Source: Mycoplasmatota bacterium (GTDB taxonomy: Bacteria; Bacillota_I; Bacilli_A; Izemoplasmatales; Hujiaoplasmataceae). Taken from it: a DNA stretch of 64,000 nt. The notes under the pieces were generated by a model. It saw only the letters and a program-made list of their open reading frames with translations, did not search any database and had not been told where the DNA came from. This document shows positions 18,890 to 28,587 of the stretch, one piece after another. The first letter of the stretch is position 1. Each line of letters opens with the position of its first letter. Location: the NCBI GenBank assembly GCA_016342455.1, contig JAEIOE010000001.1, forward strand, positions 60,096-124,095. Direction: 5' to 3'. Position numbers and translations under genes: made by a program.

Positions 18890-20470
18890 TTGAAAAAGAT
18901 AATTATAATTGCCATCCCAAGTGTATTATTGATGGCAATTATTGGTATATATGTATTTATCCCTTCCATACTACCTGTATGGCTTGTCATTAGGCATGTT
19001 GGGATATATTTATTATTTACTTATGTAACAGTGTTAGGATCCGTTTGGATATACAAATTCTTGATAACAAAAGCACATACTTCGGTTAGGCTTTGGCTTA
19101 TTAGGGGATTGGTTTTGATAAGTGGAGGAATCATTTTACTTGGAGGCAGTGAACTTCAATTATATTTAGTAGATGCTTATGAAATACCTCCAATCACAGG
19201 GTGTGTATATTATGACAAATATGATAACTTAATATATAATTCGCAATACCGCGGAACTTGTCCAGAATTAGAAAATCTAACCTATACCACTTTTAGTCCC
19301 GAAACAATACAAGATTCTTTAAGAGAAACACTTTCATTTGATGTTAAAGAAACAGCATTCAATGTTATAGACAATGAAGAACATAGTTATCATTTAAGTG
19401 TTAAAATTGAACTGGAGTATGAACCAATAGATGCGTTTCAAGTAGTGGTAGGAACCACACAAGAAAAATCAATTCAAATGATAAGAATTGAATCAGAAGA
19501 ACTTGTTCATGTTAGAAATCAAGAGACAGGTATTACAAGTCATCTGCAAAACAGATACTTAAAAATTGTTGAAAATGAGTTTGGAGAAATGTTATTGGAT
19601 AGCGAAGTCACAGAATCTACAACAAGATCTACAATAACAGAATATTCAGATTCGCAAGTGTATACCATTGATATTGATGAGATAGATGGCTTAGAATCTT
19701 CAGATATTACTACATTAGAACCTGTCATAACGATCCAAGAAGCTATATATACAGAAATTCCTGATGAAGGATATGGGTTTGATGGTGAAACCAATGAAGT
19801 ATTAAATCATTATTATGATATTGAAATGACAGAACAAGTAATGGCAAATGGAACAGAGAGTAGTCCAATTATATTTGCTGAAGGAAAAAGAATGAATACT
19901 GTAAATAGTGTGAATCTCATTCCTAATGTACCATATAGTCAAACCATTGGATACAGGTCAACCTATGGAGAAAGTCGATGGTGGAGTTTTTCAGAACGTT
20001 ATGATATATCAAAATCATCCGTTTATCCCTCTAGAGATGTTGAAATAGGGTATCATTATTATAATGATGTTTTCCAAAGTGATGAATTAAAACATCTGGA
20101 TTATTATACAAAAACAGATGTGAAATATGAAACCACAGAAGAAGTATCTATAAAAAAATACGAGCGAGAAGAGAGCGCTTATTTAATTGATCAAGGAAGA
20201 AGTATCGAAGTCATACAGACAGATTATGGAAAGAAATTAACCTATTTTTCTACAAACAGAGCGGATGACGGAAAGTATACTATCTATCCCGATACAATAA
20301 GCGAGTTGATAGAGGATGATATTATATATTCCGATTTCATGCCTTTAACAATGTTCTATAATTCAAAAGCAATCTTATTTGATGTTTCAACCTTTAAGCC
20401 GCTTTATATGATTCAACAAAATAACTTATTGTTCTATGGTGTTGAAAGCGGAGTTTTAGTTTACTTGTAG
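18890..20470 (+). CDS. Membrane-anchored protein with large external domain, unknown
   Basis: A 526-residue protein starting at TTG 18890, with AAGGAGA 6 bases upstream. Three N-terminal hydrophobic helices lie within about 90 residues (IIIIAIPSVLLMAI, YLLFTYVTVLGSVW, GLVLISGGIILLGG). About 430 acidic, beta-rich residues follow, with many Glu, Thr and Tyr and no recognised motif. The large part probably faces outward. It pairs with the preceding small membrane gene and is closed by a terminator. Possibly a surface or sensing protein; no family assigned. Confidence 0.65.
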   Translation: MKKIIIIAIPSVLLMAIIGIYVFIPSILPVWLVIRHVGIYLLFTYVTVLGSVWIYKFLITKAHTSVRLWLIRGLVLISGGIILLGGSELQLYLVDAYEIPPITGCVYYDKYDNLIYNSQYRGTCPELENLTYTTFSPETIQDSLRETLSFDVKETAFNVIDNEEHSYHLSVKIELEYEPIDAFQVVVGTTQEKSIQMIRIESEELVHVRNQETGITSHLQNRYLKIVENEFGEMLLDSEVTESTTRSTITEYSDSQVYTIDIDEIDGLESSDITTLEPVITIQEAIYTEIPDEGYGFDGETNEVLNHYYDIEMTEQVMANGTESSPIIFAEGKRMNTVNSVNLIPNVPYSQTIGYRSTYGESRWWSFSERYDISKSSVYPSRDVEIGYHYYNDVFQSDELKHLDYYTKTDVKYETTEEVSIKKYEREESAYLIDQGRSIEVIQTDYGKKLTYFSTNRADDGKYTIYPDTISELIEDDIIYSDFMPLTMFYNSKAILFDVSTFKPLYMIQQNNLLFYGVESGVLVYL

Positions 20471-20476
20471 TTCTTA

Positions 20477-20501
20477 GGCAATCTTCGGATTGCCTTTTTC
20501 T
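20477..20501 (+). terminator. Rho-independent terminator
   Basis: AGGCAATC pairs with GATTGCCT around a TTCG tetraloop, followed by a T run. It is 6 bases after the stop of the preceding gene. Confidence 0.9.
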
Positions 20502-20595
20502 TTAATTCAAATTTCCCAAATTTATTTTGGATTGCTAGAATTATATTGTTGTGGTATAATTGTGGTATAATAAAACCATAGAAAGAAGTGATAAT

Positions 20596-20853
20596 ATGCC
20601 ACAAATCATTCCAATAAGAGAATTGAAGAACACAGCTAGTATTTCAAAATATGTAAATGAAAGTAATGAACCTGTATTTGTTACAAAAAACGGGTATGGT
20701 TCTATGGTCATTATGAGCATAGAAGTATACGAAAGAGAAATTGCGAAGAATCAAATCATTGAACTAATAAACGATTCATTGAAAGACAAAGACTCACTTA
20801 AAGTTGATGGCCCTATGTTTATCAATGAAATGAAATCAAAATATGGCAAATAA
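20596..20853 (+). CDS. Phd/YefM-family antitoxin
   Basis: An 85-residue protein. The start is ATG 20596 with AAAGAAG upstream; the track's start at 20560 adds residues from the promoter region. The N-terminus IIPIRELKNTASISKYV and VFVTKNGYGSMVIMS are typical of Phd/YefM antitoxins. These bind the operon promoter and neutralise a RelE/ParE toxin. The TTGTGGTATAATTGTGGTATAAT repeat just upstream is a likely autoregulated promoter. The toxin gene overlaps its end but is broken, leaving this antitoxin without an intact cognate partner. Confidence 0.85.
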   Translation: MPQIIPIRELKNTASISKYVNESNEPVFVTKNGYGSMVIMSIEVYEREIAKNQIIELINDSLKDKDSLKVDGPMFINEMKSKYGK

Positions 20854-21013
20854 ATATATAATTTTCCCTAAGGCTCAGCAGGATCTTGAAAATATATTCA
20901 AATACATTTCTATTGATTTAACCAATCCAGAAGCGGCAATGCTTCTCATTGAGAAATTTGAAAATATATTTAATGAATTAACATTGTTTCCGAAGACTTA
21001 TCCATTCATCTAG
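20843..21013 (+). pseudogene. Truncated RelE/ParE-family toxin
   Basis: ATG 20843 overlaps the antitoxin stop by 11 bases, the usual antitoxin-toxin arrangement. The 56 readable residues (FPKAQQDLENIFKYIS, ELTLFPKTYPFI) match the N-terminal half of ParE/RelE toxins, which are about 95-100 residues. TAG then interrupts; the frame continues NEAL, as expected of the family, before it is lost. The C-terminal catalytic strands are missing, so it should be inactive. Confidence 0.75.
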
Positions 21014-21030
21014 AATGAAGCACTGATTGT

Positions 21031-21072
21031 GCAATAACTGCGTATGTATGATTTAAACTACGCAATTATTGC
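21031..21072. terminator. Long hairpin, probable terminator
   Basis: GCAATAACTGCGTA pairs with TACGCAATTATTGC with one mismatch, and GCTTTTATATT follows. It lies where the toxin gene was lost and may have terminated the TA unit. The T run is short. Confidence 0.5.
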
Positions 21073-21129
21073 GCTTTTATATTGTTTTAATGTGCAATTT
21101 GTATTATAATATAATCAGGTGGTGATGAT

Positions 21130-21600
21130 ATGTCTATTAAAGAATTACGTAAATCATTAGATTTAACACAAAAGGAAGTATCAAAATTAGTGAATATCCC
21201 GTTAAGAACTTACTTAAATTACGAGAATGATGAATCAAAGAAGAATACAATGAAATATAACTATATTATGGAGAAGTTAGAGGAGTATGGTTATATTGAT
21301 GAAGAACATGGATTATTGTCAATAGAAAAAATAGAAAAAATTACTTCATTAGTATTAACTAAATATGATGCAGAATATTGTTATTTGTTTGGATCTTATG
21401 CGAAAAAGACAGCTACAGAAACAAGTGATGTTGATTTACTATTATCTTCATCCATTACAGGAATGAAGTTTTATGGTCTTGTAGAAGACTTAAGAGAACA
21501 GCTTAAGAAGAAGGTAGAAGTCATAACTGTATCTTCTTTAGAAGGGAATTTAGAACTGCTCAATGAGATATTAAAGGATGGAATAAAAGTATATGGATAA
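21130..21600 (+). CDS. MntA-like nucleotidyltransferase antitoxin with N-terminal XRE domain
   Basis: A 156-residue fusion. Residues 1-55 are an XRE helix-turn-helix (LRKSLDLTQKEVSKLV). Residues 75-156 form a minimal nucleotidyltransferase with YLFGSYAKKTATETSDVDLL, the GSx10DxD signature of MntA. MntA AMPylates the HepT toxin and silences it. The HTH suggests the same protein represses its promoter. It overlaps the HepT gene by 8 bases. GTGGTGAT precedes the ATG. Confidence 0.85.
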   Translation: MSIKELRKSLDLTQKEVSKLVNIPLRTYLNYENDESKKNTMKYNYIMEKLEEYGYIDEEHGLLSIEKIEKITSLVLTKYDAEYCYLFGSYAKKTATETSDVDLLLSSSITGMKFYGLVEDLREQLKKKVEVITVSSLEGNLELLNEILKDGIKVYG

Positions 21601-21928
21601 TATAAAAGGTAACAAGTACTACATTAATAAGATTCTGCTAGATCTTGATTTTCTAATAAAGCATACTAAAGATATTTGTAAAAATGAATTTAGAAAGAAT
21701 GAGCTTCTATTAGATTCAATTATGTTCCGTTTCATTCAAATATCAGAACATATAAAGAAATTAACTCCTGATTTTAGAAATAAGTATGCCAATATTCCAT
21801 GGAAAGATATAATTGGACTTAGAAATCGTATAGTTCATGAGTATGGAAATGTTGATTTGAATATTATTTATGATACTGTAAAAGTGGATATTTATGAAAT
21901 TGAAAAGTTATTTAAATCTATTGATTAA
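21593..21928 (+). CDS. HepT-like HEPN toxin (DUF86)
   Basis: A 111-residue HEPN protein. The motif RNRIVHEYGNVD carries the R-x4-6-H ribonuclease residues and the Tyr that MntA modifies in the studied family. The N-terminal helices and FIQISEHIKKL fit DUF86. As a toxin it would cut RNA until adenylylated. The overlap with the mntA-like gene gives coupled expression. The 3' end is followed by repeat R2. Confidence 0.87.
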   Translation: MDNIKGNKYYINKILLDLDFLIKHTKDICKNEFRKNELLLDSIMFRFIQISEHIKKLTPDFRNKYANIPWKDIIGLRNRIVHEYGNVDLNIIYDTVKVDIYEIEKLFKSID

Positions 21929-22047
21929 AAAGTTTTTTGAAACATTTTGTAATATATTCATATTGATTCTAGCCAATATCAAATTGATATTCCTTTGATA
22001 ATAATATCAATTAGTCACTAATGTTAGCGACTTAGCTTCACGGTCTA

Positions 22048-22455
22048 CTTTCGGCACCATTTAAGCATTCTAACTATAACGAACAAAACGTTATGTTATC
22101 TAGATAAGATGGACTTTGGTCCGTCTTTTTTTTGCATTTTATGCATCAAATATGTATCAAACACATTTTAAAAGTAACAATTTTTGGAAGTTAACCCTTT
22201 ACTTACAGGGGTATATATCAAAATTCTAGTGTTGATATCTTAGATAATGGAAACATTGAAATGCTGATTTTTATAATAAATTAGTCGCGATAACCCTAGA
22301 ACTTCAAGGATGCTATACGAGTAAATAATGCTTTTTAATAATAAGACGTCGAAATGATCAAGCTCTAGAACTTAATATATTGGGTGTAAAATCCTTCACT
22401 TTTTTGCACTACAGGAAATACAGGGGTTCATATTCTAAAAATGCGACTTTTTTTA
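22048..22455 (+). repeat. tRNA-Thr downstream direct repeat, copy R2
   Basis: About 400 bases homologous to R1, starting CTTTCGGCACCATT and ending at a poly-T. The bases before it (TTAGCGACTTAGCTTCACGG) match those before copy R3, so the attachment core extends leftward there. No gene is present in the whole 21929-22649 gap, which holds only this repeat, the terminator at 22551 and the hsdM promoter region. Confidence 0.85.
22107..22133 (+). terminator. tRNA-Thr terminator, copy 2
   Basis: Same AGATGGAC/GTCCGTCT stem and T run as at 17856, duplicated with repeat R2. Confidence 0.85.
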
Positions 22456-22550
22456 ATTAGAATCCAAGAACAAAAGTATTGTTCATTTAGAATCAACAAC
22501 AATGAGCCGTATCACAAATGACCTAAAAGAACGTCGAATATTGCATATTT

Positions 22551-22581
22551 AGTACTATCAATGAAAGATAGTGCTTTTTTA
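22551..22581 (+). terminator. Rho-independent terminator upstream of hsdM
   Basis: AGTACTATC pairs with GATAGTGCT (one wobble) around AATGAAA, followed by TTTTT. It insulates the restriction genes from upstream transcription. Confidence 0.8.
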
Positions 22582-22649
22582 TTAGCTATTTAATATTAGG
22601 TTGAAAAGTGTTATAATTTTATCAAGTATACAAAGAGAGGATTTTACTA

Positions 22650-24218
22650 ATGGAAAAAAAGAAGAAGAATGAAAAAAAATTTGAGGAAGTTCTATGGGAT
22701 TCAGCAAATGATTTGAGAGGATCTGTTGAAAGCTCGGAATATAAACATGTGGTCTTATCTCTTATATTCTTAAAATTTGCGAACGATAAATTCAATGTAG
22801 TAAGGAATAATTTAATTGAAGAAGGAAAAGAGCAATATATTGAAATGGAACCTTTCTATACGAAAGAGAGGGTTTTTTATGTTCCAGAAGAGTCTCGTTG
22901 GGAATATATCCTTAAAAACGCAAAACAGCCAAACATAGCCCTATTAGTCGATACTGCTTTATCAAGATTAGAAGAAAATAATGATTCACTTAAGGGAGCT
23001 TTACCAGATAATTATTATTCGAGGTTAAGTTTAGAGAGCGGTAACTTAGCTTCTTTAATTGATAATATAAATAATTTAAATACTATTAAAGACCAAGACG
23101 AAGATATTATAGGAAGAGTCTATGAATACTTTCTAAAAAAATTCGCATTAAAAGAAGGAAAAGGTAAGGGAGAGTTCTATACGCCAAAAACTGTAGTAGC
23201 TTTGATTGCAGAATTAATTCAGCCTTATAAAGGCAAAATATATGACCCAGCATGTGGTTCTGGCGGAATGTTCGTTCAGTCTATTAAATTTGTTGAAGCC
23301 CATCACGGAAATACAAAAGATGTTTCAATATATGGGCAGGAAAAAAGTTCAACTACATATAAGCTAGCTAAAATGAATTTAGCGATAAGGGGAATTCTAG
23401 CGAATCTTGGAGAAAAAGCCGAAAATACCTTCACTCAAGATCAACACAAGGATTTAAAAGCTGATTTTGTTATGGCCAATCCTCCTTTTAATCAAAAAAA
23501 ATGGAGAAAGGATGAAGAACTTGTTGATGATGAAAGATGGTTAGGATATGATGTACCTCCAACCGGAAACGCAAATTATGCTTGGATTCTTAATATTTTA
23601 TCAAAATTAGGCGTAAATGGAGTTGCAGGTTTTCTGCTTGCAAACGGATCACTTAGTGGAGGAGGAACAGAATATGAGATAAGAAAAAAACTTATTGAAA
23701 ATAGATTAATAGATGCTATATTATATTTGCCTAGAAATTTATTCTATACTACAGATATTGGTGTTTCGCTATGGATTATCTCTAATAACAAAAAAAATCA
23801 AATTATTGAAATTGAAAATGAAAAAATAAAATTACGAAATAGGCTAGATGAAATATTATTTGTTGACTTGAGACAGTGGGGAGTTTCTTTTGAAAAAAAA
23901 TATATTGAATTCAGTCAAAAAAATATTACAAATATATCTACTACATACCATAATTGGCAAAGTTTTTTAAATTATAAAGACTATAAAAACATACCTGAAT
24001 ATTGCTATTCAGCCAATATTAAAGAAGTGCGAAGTAGAAATTACTCACTTGTTCCTAGTGAATATATTGAGTTTACTAATAAAGATGCGAATATTGACTT
24101 TAAGAAGACAATGTTTAAATTGACAAAAAAATTACAAAGTCTATTAATACAAGAAGAGCAATCCAAGGAAGAACTATTGGATGTTTTAAAGGAAATAGGA
24201 TATGAAATCAATTTGTAA
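22650..24218 (+). CDS. hsdM: Type I restriction-modification methyltransferase subunit HsdM
   Basis: A 522-residue N6-adenine methylase. The N-terminal helical domain (WDSANDLRGSVESSEYKHVVL) contacts HsdS. The AdoMet motif is DPACGSGGMF at about residue 200 and the catalytic motif is NPPFN near 275. With HsdS it methylates host DNA; with HsdR the complex cleaves unmodified DNA. GAGAGG precedes the start. It overlaps hsdS by 17 bases, so the three genes form one operon. Normal length for the family. Confidence 0.95.
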   Translation: MEKKKKNEKKFEEVLWDSANDLRGSVESSEYKHVVLSLIFLKFANDKFNVVRNNLIEEGKEQYIEMEPFYTKERVFYVPEESRWEYILKNAKQPNIALLVDTALSRLEENNDSLKGALPDNYYSRLSLESGNLASLIDNINNLNTIKDQDEDIIGRVYEYFLKKFALKEGKGKGEFYTPKTVVALIAELIQPYKGKIYDPACGSGGMFVQSIKFVEAHHGNTKDVSIYGQEKSSTTYKLAKMNLAIRGILANLGEKAENTFTQDQHKDLKADFVMANPPFNQKKWRKDEELVDDERWLGYDVPPTGNANYAWILNILSKLGVNGVAGFLLANGSLSGGGTEYEIRKKLIENRLIDAILYLPRNLFYTTDIGVSLWIISNNKKNQIIEIENEKIKLRNRLDEILFVDLRQWGVSFEKKYIEFSQKNITNISTTYHNWQSFLNYKDYKNIPEYCYSANIKEVRSRNYSLVPSEYIEFTNKDANIDFKKTMFKLTKKLQSLLIQEEQSKEELLDVLKEIGYEINL

Positions 24219-25368
24219 AAAATTAGGCGTTTTAGTCGAAAAAGTTGATAATAGAAATGCAGATAGTAACATTAATGAACTTAGAGGTGTTAAGATAACA
24301 AAAGAGTTTATGCCTTCAGTTGCTAATATTCACGGAACAGATATGAAAAAATACAAAATTGTTTATCATAATATGTTCACTGCAAACTTAATGCATGTTG
24401 ATCGAGATAAAATTATTCCTATAGCTTTATGGGAAAAGGAATACCCCATAATAGTGTCACCTGCATATGATGTTTTTAGAATTAAAGACGGAGTTGGAGT
24501 TATACCAGAATATTTAATGCTATGTTTTAAAAGAAAAGATTTTGATAGAAATGGGTGGTTCTTTAGTGGCAGTAGTATTCGAGGCAACTTAACTTGGGAT
24601 AAGATATGTGATATTAAAATCCCAGTTCCATCTCTTGAAGCTCAAAGAAAAATAGTATCCAGATATAGCACTTTTACAAAAAGAATTGTATATTTAAGCA
24701 ATTTGGTTAAAATATTTAGAAATATTGGTGTAAATATATTAAAGAAAAAGTTTGATGCAAATAAAATAGATCCACTTACTATAAAATATGACGATGAAAG
24801 GCTAAAGGCATATTCAATAAATACTCTTGATAAAATTGCTCGAAAGATCAATGCAGGAGGAACGCCCTCCAGAGACCTAAATGAATATTGGGAAGACGGC
24901 TCAATACCGTGGTTAAAAATAGGAGAAATAAATAATAGTTTTATATTTGACTCAGAAGAATATATTACAAATAAAGGACTTAGTAATTCATCTGCCAAAA
25001 TTGTTAATGAAGATTCATTATTACTTAGCATGTATTGCGTTTCAGAAGAACCTAATGTCGGAATAAATAAATTTCTTACAACAACAAACCAAGCGATATG
25101 TGCTATTGAATTCGATGATTATAATCGCTTAGCATATATGTATTTTTACTTTTTAGCATTCAGTAGAAGGATGCTTAGAAGAGCAAATGGCTCTGTACAA
25201 ACGAATTTGAGCAAGAAAATAATACAAGAATTTCACATAATCGACATATACAAAGAAAAAAGTAATTATACTCTTTTTACAAAGATTCTAAATCAGATTG
25301 AAAATTATGAGAGACAGAGAAATATACTTGAAGAAATGCAAGCATTGTTAATATTTGAAATGGAGTGA
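24202..25368 (+). CDS. hsdS: Type I restriction specificity subunit HsdS
   Basis: A 388-residue specificity protein with two target-recognition domains. The first ends near SLEAQRKIVSRYS, the usual start of the first conserved helix. The second begins KIARKINAGGTPSRDLNEYW and is followed by a second helical spacer at the C-terminus. It determines the split recognition sequence. It overlaps hsdM and ends just before hsdR. Two intact TRDs suggest a functional subunit. Target sequence cannot be deduced. Confidence 0.92.
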   Translation: MKSICKKLGVLVEKVDNRNADSNINELRGVKITKEFMPSVANIHGTDMKKYKIVYHNMFTANLMHVDRDKIIPIALWEKEYPIIVSPAYDVFRIKDGVGVIPEYLMLCFKRKDFDRNGWFFSGSSIRGNLTWDKICDIKIPVPSLEAQRKIVSRYSTFTKRIVYLSNLVKIFRNIGVNILKKKFDANKIDPLTIKYDDERLKAYSINTLDKIARKINAGGTPSRDLNEYWEDGSIPWLKIGEINNSFIFDSEEYITNKGLSNSSAKIVNEDSLLLSMYCVSEEPNVGINKFLTTTNQAICAIEFDDYNRLAYMYFYFLAFSRRMLRRANGSVQTNLSKKIIQEFHIIDIYKEKSNYTLFTKILNQIENYERQRNILEEMQALLIFEME

Positions 25369-25373
25369 TTTTT

Positions 25374-28300
25374 ATGGGGATATTTGATGAGTCCACTTTA
25401 GAACAAGCTATAATCGAATTGCTTCAAAAGCAAAACTATGAATATATTCATGGTTCTTTTGTTCATAAAGAATTATCAGAGGTATTATTACTCGAAGATT
25501 TTAGACAATATATCCACAGCAGATATTTTGTTTATTCTCTTTCTGATGATGAAATTCAAGCAATAACTTCAGCCGTTTTGAGTATAAGAAGGAAACCATT
25601 GTATGATGCAAATAAAGAGTTTTTGTCATATCTTATGGAGGGGTTTCAGTTAAACCGTAAAGAGAAAGATGAGAAAGATTTGTGGATTAGATTAATTGAT
25701 TTTGATAACTTAGACTCGAATATTTTTAAAATTGTTAATCAACTAGAAATAAAGGATAAAGAAAAGAGAATTCCTGATTTAATTTTATACGTTAATGGAT
25801 TTCCTCTGGTTGTTTTTGAGTTTAAGACAGCGATACAAGAAAACACAACTATACACGATGCTTATACACAATTAACTACCAGATACAGAAGAGATATCCC
25901 TGATTTATTTAAGTATAATGCTTTTGTGGTTATTAGCGATGGAATCAACAATAAATATGGCTCTTTCTTCGCTCCATATGATTATTTTTATTCATGGAGA
26001 AGAATTGATGCGAATAGTATTGAATTTGATGGAATAAACTCATTGTACACATTGATTGAGGGTTTGTTTACAAAGGAGAGGTTACTAAATTTAATTCATG
26101 ATTTTATATATTTTCCTGACTCACCTTCAACTGAATTCAAAGTAGTTTGTAGGTATCCACAATTTTTTGCGGCAAAAAAAATTCATAACAATATACTCAA
26201 ACATATGAAACCTAACGGAGATGGAAAAGGTGGTACTTATTTCGGAGCTACTGGATCTGGAAAAAGCTTTACAATGCTTTTCTTAGTTAGGCTACTAATG
26301 AGAGATAAAAAATTGAATAGTCCTACGATTGTTCTAATCACAGACAGAAATGATTTGGATAAACAATTGTCTGAACTCTTTACTGATTCAAAGAAATTTA
26401 TTGGAGATAAAGATGTCTTAAAAATTTTAGATAGAGAGCACTTGAAAGAAAAGCTTAGTGATCGAAATAGTGGGGGAGTTTATCTATCAACAATTCAAAA
26501 ATTTACTGAAAATACCGATTTGTTAAGTGAAAGAAGTAATATAATTTGTATTTCAGACGAAGCACATAGAAGCCAAACGAATATTAATCAAAAAATAATA
26601 ATTGATGATGATGGAGCGCATAAAAGATTTGGGTTTGCTAAATATTTACATGATTCTTTACCAAATGCTACTTATGTAGGATTCACTGGAACACCAATAG
26701 ATGCAACATTGGATGTTTTCGGTGAAGTAATTGATTCATATACAATGAAAGAATCTGTAGAAGATGGCATCACAGTAAATATTGTATATGAGGGAAGGGC
26801 TGCCAAAGTATTACTTGATCAAGAAAAAGCTAAAGAAATTGAACAGTACTATGAAAAATGCGCTGAAGAAGGGACAAACGAATATCAGATAGAAGAAAGT
26901 CAGAAAGCCGTATCTAAGTTAGATGTAATTATCGGAGATAATCAACGTTTAAATACAGTTGCTGATGATTTGATTGCTCACTACGAAAGAAGAGTTTTTG
27001 AAAACGCTACAGTGAATGGCAAGGCTATGATTGTATGTATGAACAGAGAGATAGCATTCAACTTATTTCAAAAAATAATTGAAAGAAGACCTGAATGGGC
27101 TGTTAGCAAAAAAGCTTCTGATAATGTAGATCTAACAGAATTGGATAAAAGGAAACTTGTCGAGCTTCCTTTTATTAACCTTGTTGTAACAAGAGGAAAA
27201 GATGATAAAAAGGGATTATATGAGCTGGCAGGCACAAAACAACATCGAACAGAGCTTGATAGACAATTCAAAAATGAAAAATCGAATTTTAAGATTGCAA
27301 TTGTTGTAGATATGTGGCTTACCGGTTTTGATGTACCATCTCTAGATACTATGTATATTGATAAACCATTGCATGAACATACACTTATTCAAACAATTTC
27401 TCGAGTCAATAGAGTTTATCCGGGAAAAGAAAAAGGACTAATTGTTGATTATTTTGGGTTTAAATTCCACATGAATATTGCACTTAAACTGTTTAATAAG
27501 TCTGACAGTGAAGTGTTTGAGGGAATTGAAGAAGCAATAAAGATTGTAAAAGATGAACTTGATATTTTGAGAAGAATATTTAGGAATTTTAATGATAAAT
27601 TATTTTTTAAAGGAACTCCAATTCAAAAACTTGAATGTTTGAATCATGCCTCTGAATATGTTCAAATGACTGAAGAATTAGAAAAAAGATTTATGGCTTC
27701 AGTTAAACGCCTAAAATCTGCTTTCAATTTATGCAACGCGAGTGATGAAATTATTCAAAATGAAAGAGATTATATTTATTTCTATGGAGCTATAAGATCA
27801 ATTCTTTTTAAATTGACAAAAGGCGAAGCTCCTGATACCGCTCAAATGAATGAAAAGGTAAGAAAAATGATTGAAGAGGCTATTTTAAGCGAAGGAGTTG
27901 AAGAAGTATTTTCTAAAAATAAAGTAGTGGGTTCAAGATCTATTGATATATTTTCCGATGAGTACCTTGAAAAAATTAATCGAATACCACTCAAAAATAC
28001 AAGAGTTAAAATATTAACAAAACTTCTTAAAGATGCAATAGAAGAGTATAAAAAAGTCAATCGTATTAAAGGAATGATATTCTCCGAGAAATTAAAGAAA
28101 CTAGTTGATGCATATAATGATAGACATGCTGATAAAGTTTATGCAGAAGAAGTTCTTGATAATGTAGCAGAGGAATTAGCTAATTTATTAAAAGAACTTG
28201 ACAATGATAAAAATTCTTTCAAAGAATTAGGAATTGATTATGAAGAGAAAGCATTCTATGATATATTAGTTTCTATTGCAAAAAAACATGATTTCTATGA

Positions 28301-28535
28301 AGAATACTTAGAAAAAGAAGGAGAGCAAAGATTACTCGATCTATCAAAGGAAATGAAGTCCATTGTTGATGATAAATCAAGATATACTGATTGGGCCAAA
28401 AAAGAGGACATTAAGGCAGATCTTAAGGTGTCTATAATATTAAAAATGGCAGAATATGGTTATCCTCCTGTAGTGCAAGATGAAGTGTTTAAAGAGATAT
28501 TTTTGCAAGCTGAAAATTTTAAAAAGTATTTGTAA
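25374..28535 (+). CDS. hsdR: Type I restriction endonuclease and translocase subunit HsdR
   Basis: About 1053 residues, normal for HsdR. The N-terminal nuclease domain includes IPDLILYVNGFPLVVFEFKTA, giving the D and ExK catalytic residues. The SF2 translocase follows: Walker A GATGSGKSFT near residue 290, DEAH near 390 and ISRVNRVYPGK as motif VI. A helical C-terminal domain binds HsdM/S. ATG 25374 has GGAG upstream; the track's GTG at 25365 is less likely. Last gene of the RM operon, 52 bases before the Hachiman genes. Confidence 0.95.
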   Translation: MGIFDESTLEQAIIELLQKQNYEYIHGSFVHKELSEVLLLEDFRQYIHSRYFVYSLSDDEIQAITSAVLSIRRKPLYDANKEFLSYLMEGFQLNRKEKDEKDLWIRLIDFDNLDSNIFKIVNQLEIKDKEKRIPDLILYVNGFPLVVFEFKTAIQENTTIHDAYTQLTTRYRRDIPDLFKYNAFVVISDGINNKYGSFFAPYDYFYSWRRIDANSIEFDGINSLYTLIEGLFTKERLLNLIHDFIYFPDSPSTEFKVVCRYPQFFAAKKIHNNILKHMKPNGDGKGGTYFGATGSGKSFTMLFLVRLLMRDKKLNSPTIVLITDRNDLDKQLSELFTDSKKFIGDKDVLKILDREHLKEKLSDRNSGGVYLSTIQKFTENTDLLSERSNIICISDEAHRSQTNINQKIIIDDDGAHKRFGFAKYLHDSLPNATYVGFTGTPIDATLDVFGEVIDSYTMKESVEDGITVNIVYEGRAAKVLLDQEKAKEIEQYYEKCAEEGTNEYQIEESQKAVSKLDVIIGDNQRLNTVADDLIAHYERRVFENATVNGKAMIVCMNREIAFNLFQKIIERRPEWAVSKKASDNVDLTELDKRKLVELPFINLVVTRGKDDKKGLYELAGTKQHRTELDRQFKNEKSNFKIAIVVDMWLTGFDVPSLDTMYIDKPLHEHTLIQTISRVNRVYPGKEKGLIVDYFGFKFHMNIALKLFNKSDSEVFEGIEEAIKIVKDELDILRRIFRNFNDKLFFKGTPIQKLECLNHASEYVQMTEELEKRFMASVKRLKSAFNLCNASDEIIQNERDYIYFYGAIRSILFKLTKGEAPDTAQMNEKVRKMIEEAILSEGVEEVFSKNKVVGSRSIDIFSDEYLEKINRIPLKNTRVKILTKLLKDAIEEYKKVNRIKGMIFSEKLKKLVDAYNDRHADKVYAEEVLDNVAEELANLLKELDNDKNSFKELGIDYEEKAFYDILVSIAKKHDFYEEYLEKEGEQRLLDLSKEMKSIVDDKSRYTDWAKKEDIKADLKVSIILKMAEYGYPPVVQDEVFKEIFLQAENFKKYL

Positions 28536-28587
28536 ATATACTACAAGTATAAGATAACCGCATTAGAATATAGAGGGGTTGAAATCA

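Larger units (their letters stand above)
17809..22059. mobile_element. Second inserted segment at the tRNA-Thr site
   Basis: Bounded by the repeated CTTTCGGCACCATT terminus at both ends and by about 400-bp direct repeats R1 and R2. It contains two membrane protein genes, an antitoxin with a broken toxin, and a HepT/MntA pair. No integrase is visible, so it is either a decayed element or one mobilised in trans. Boundaries are inferred from the repeats. Confidence 0.55.
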
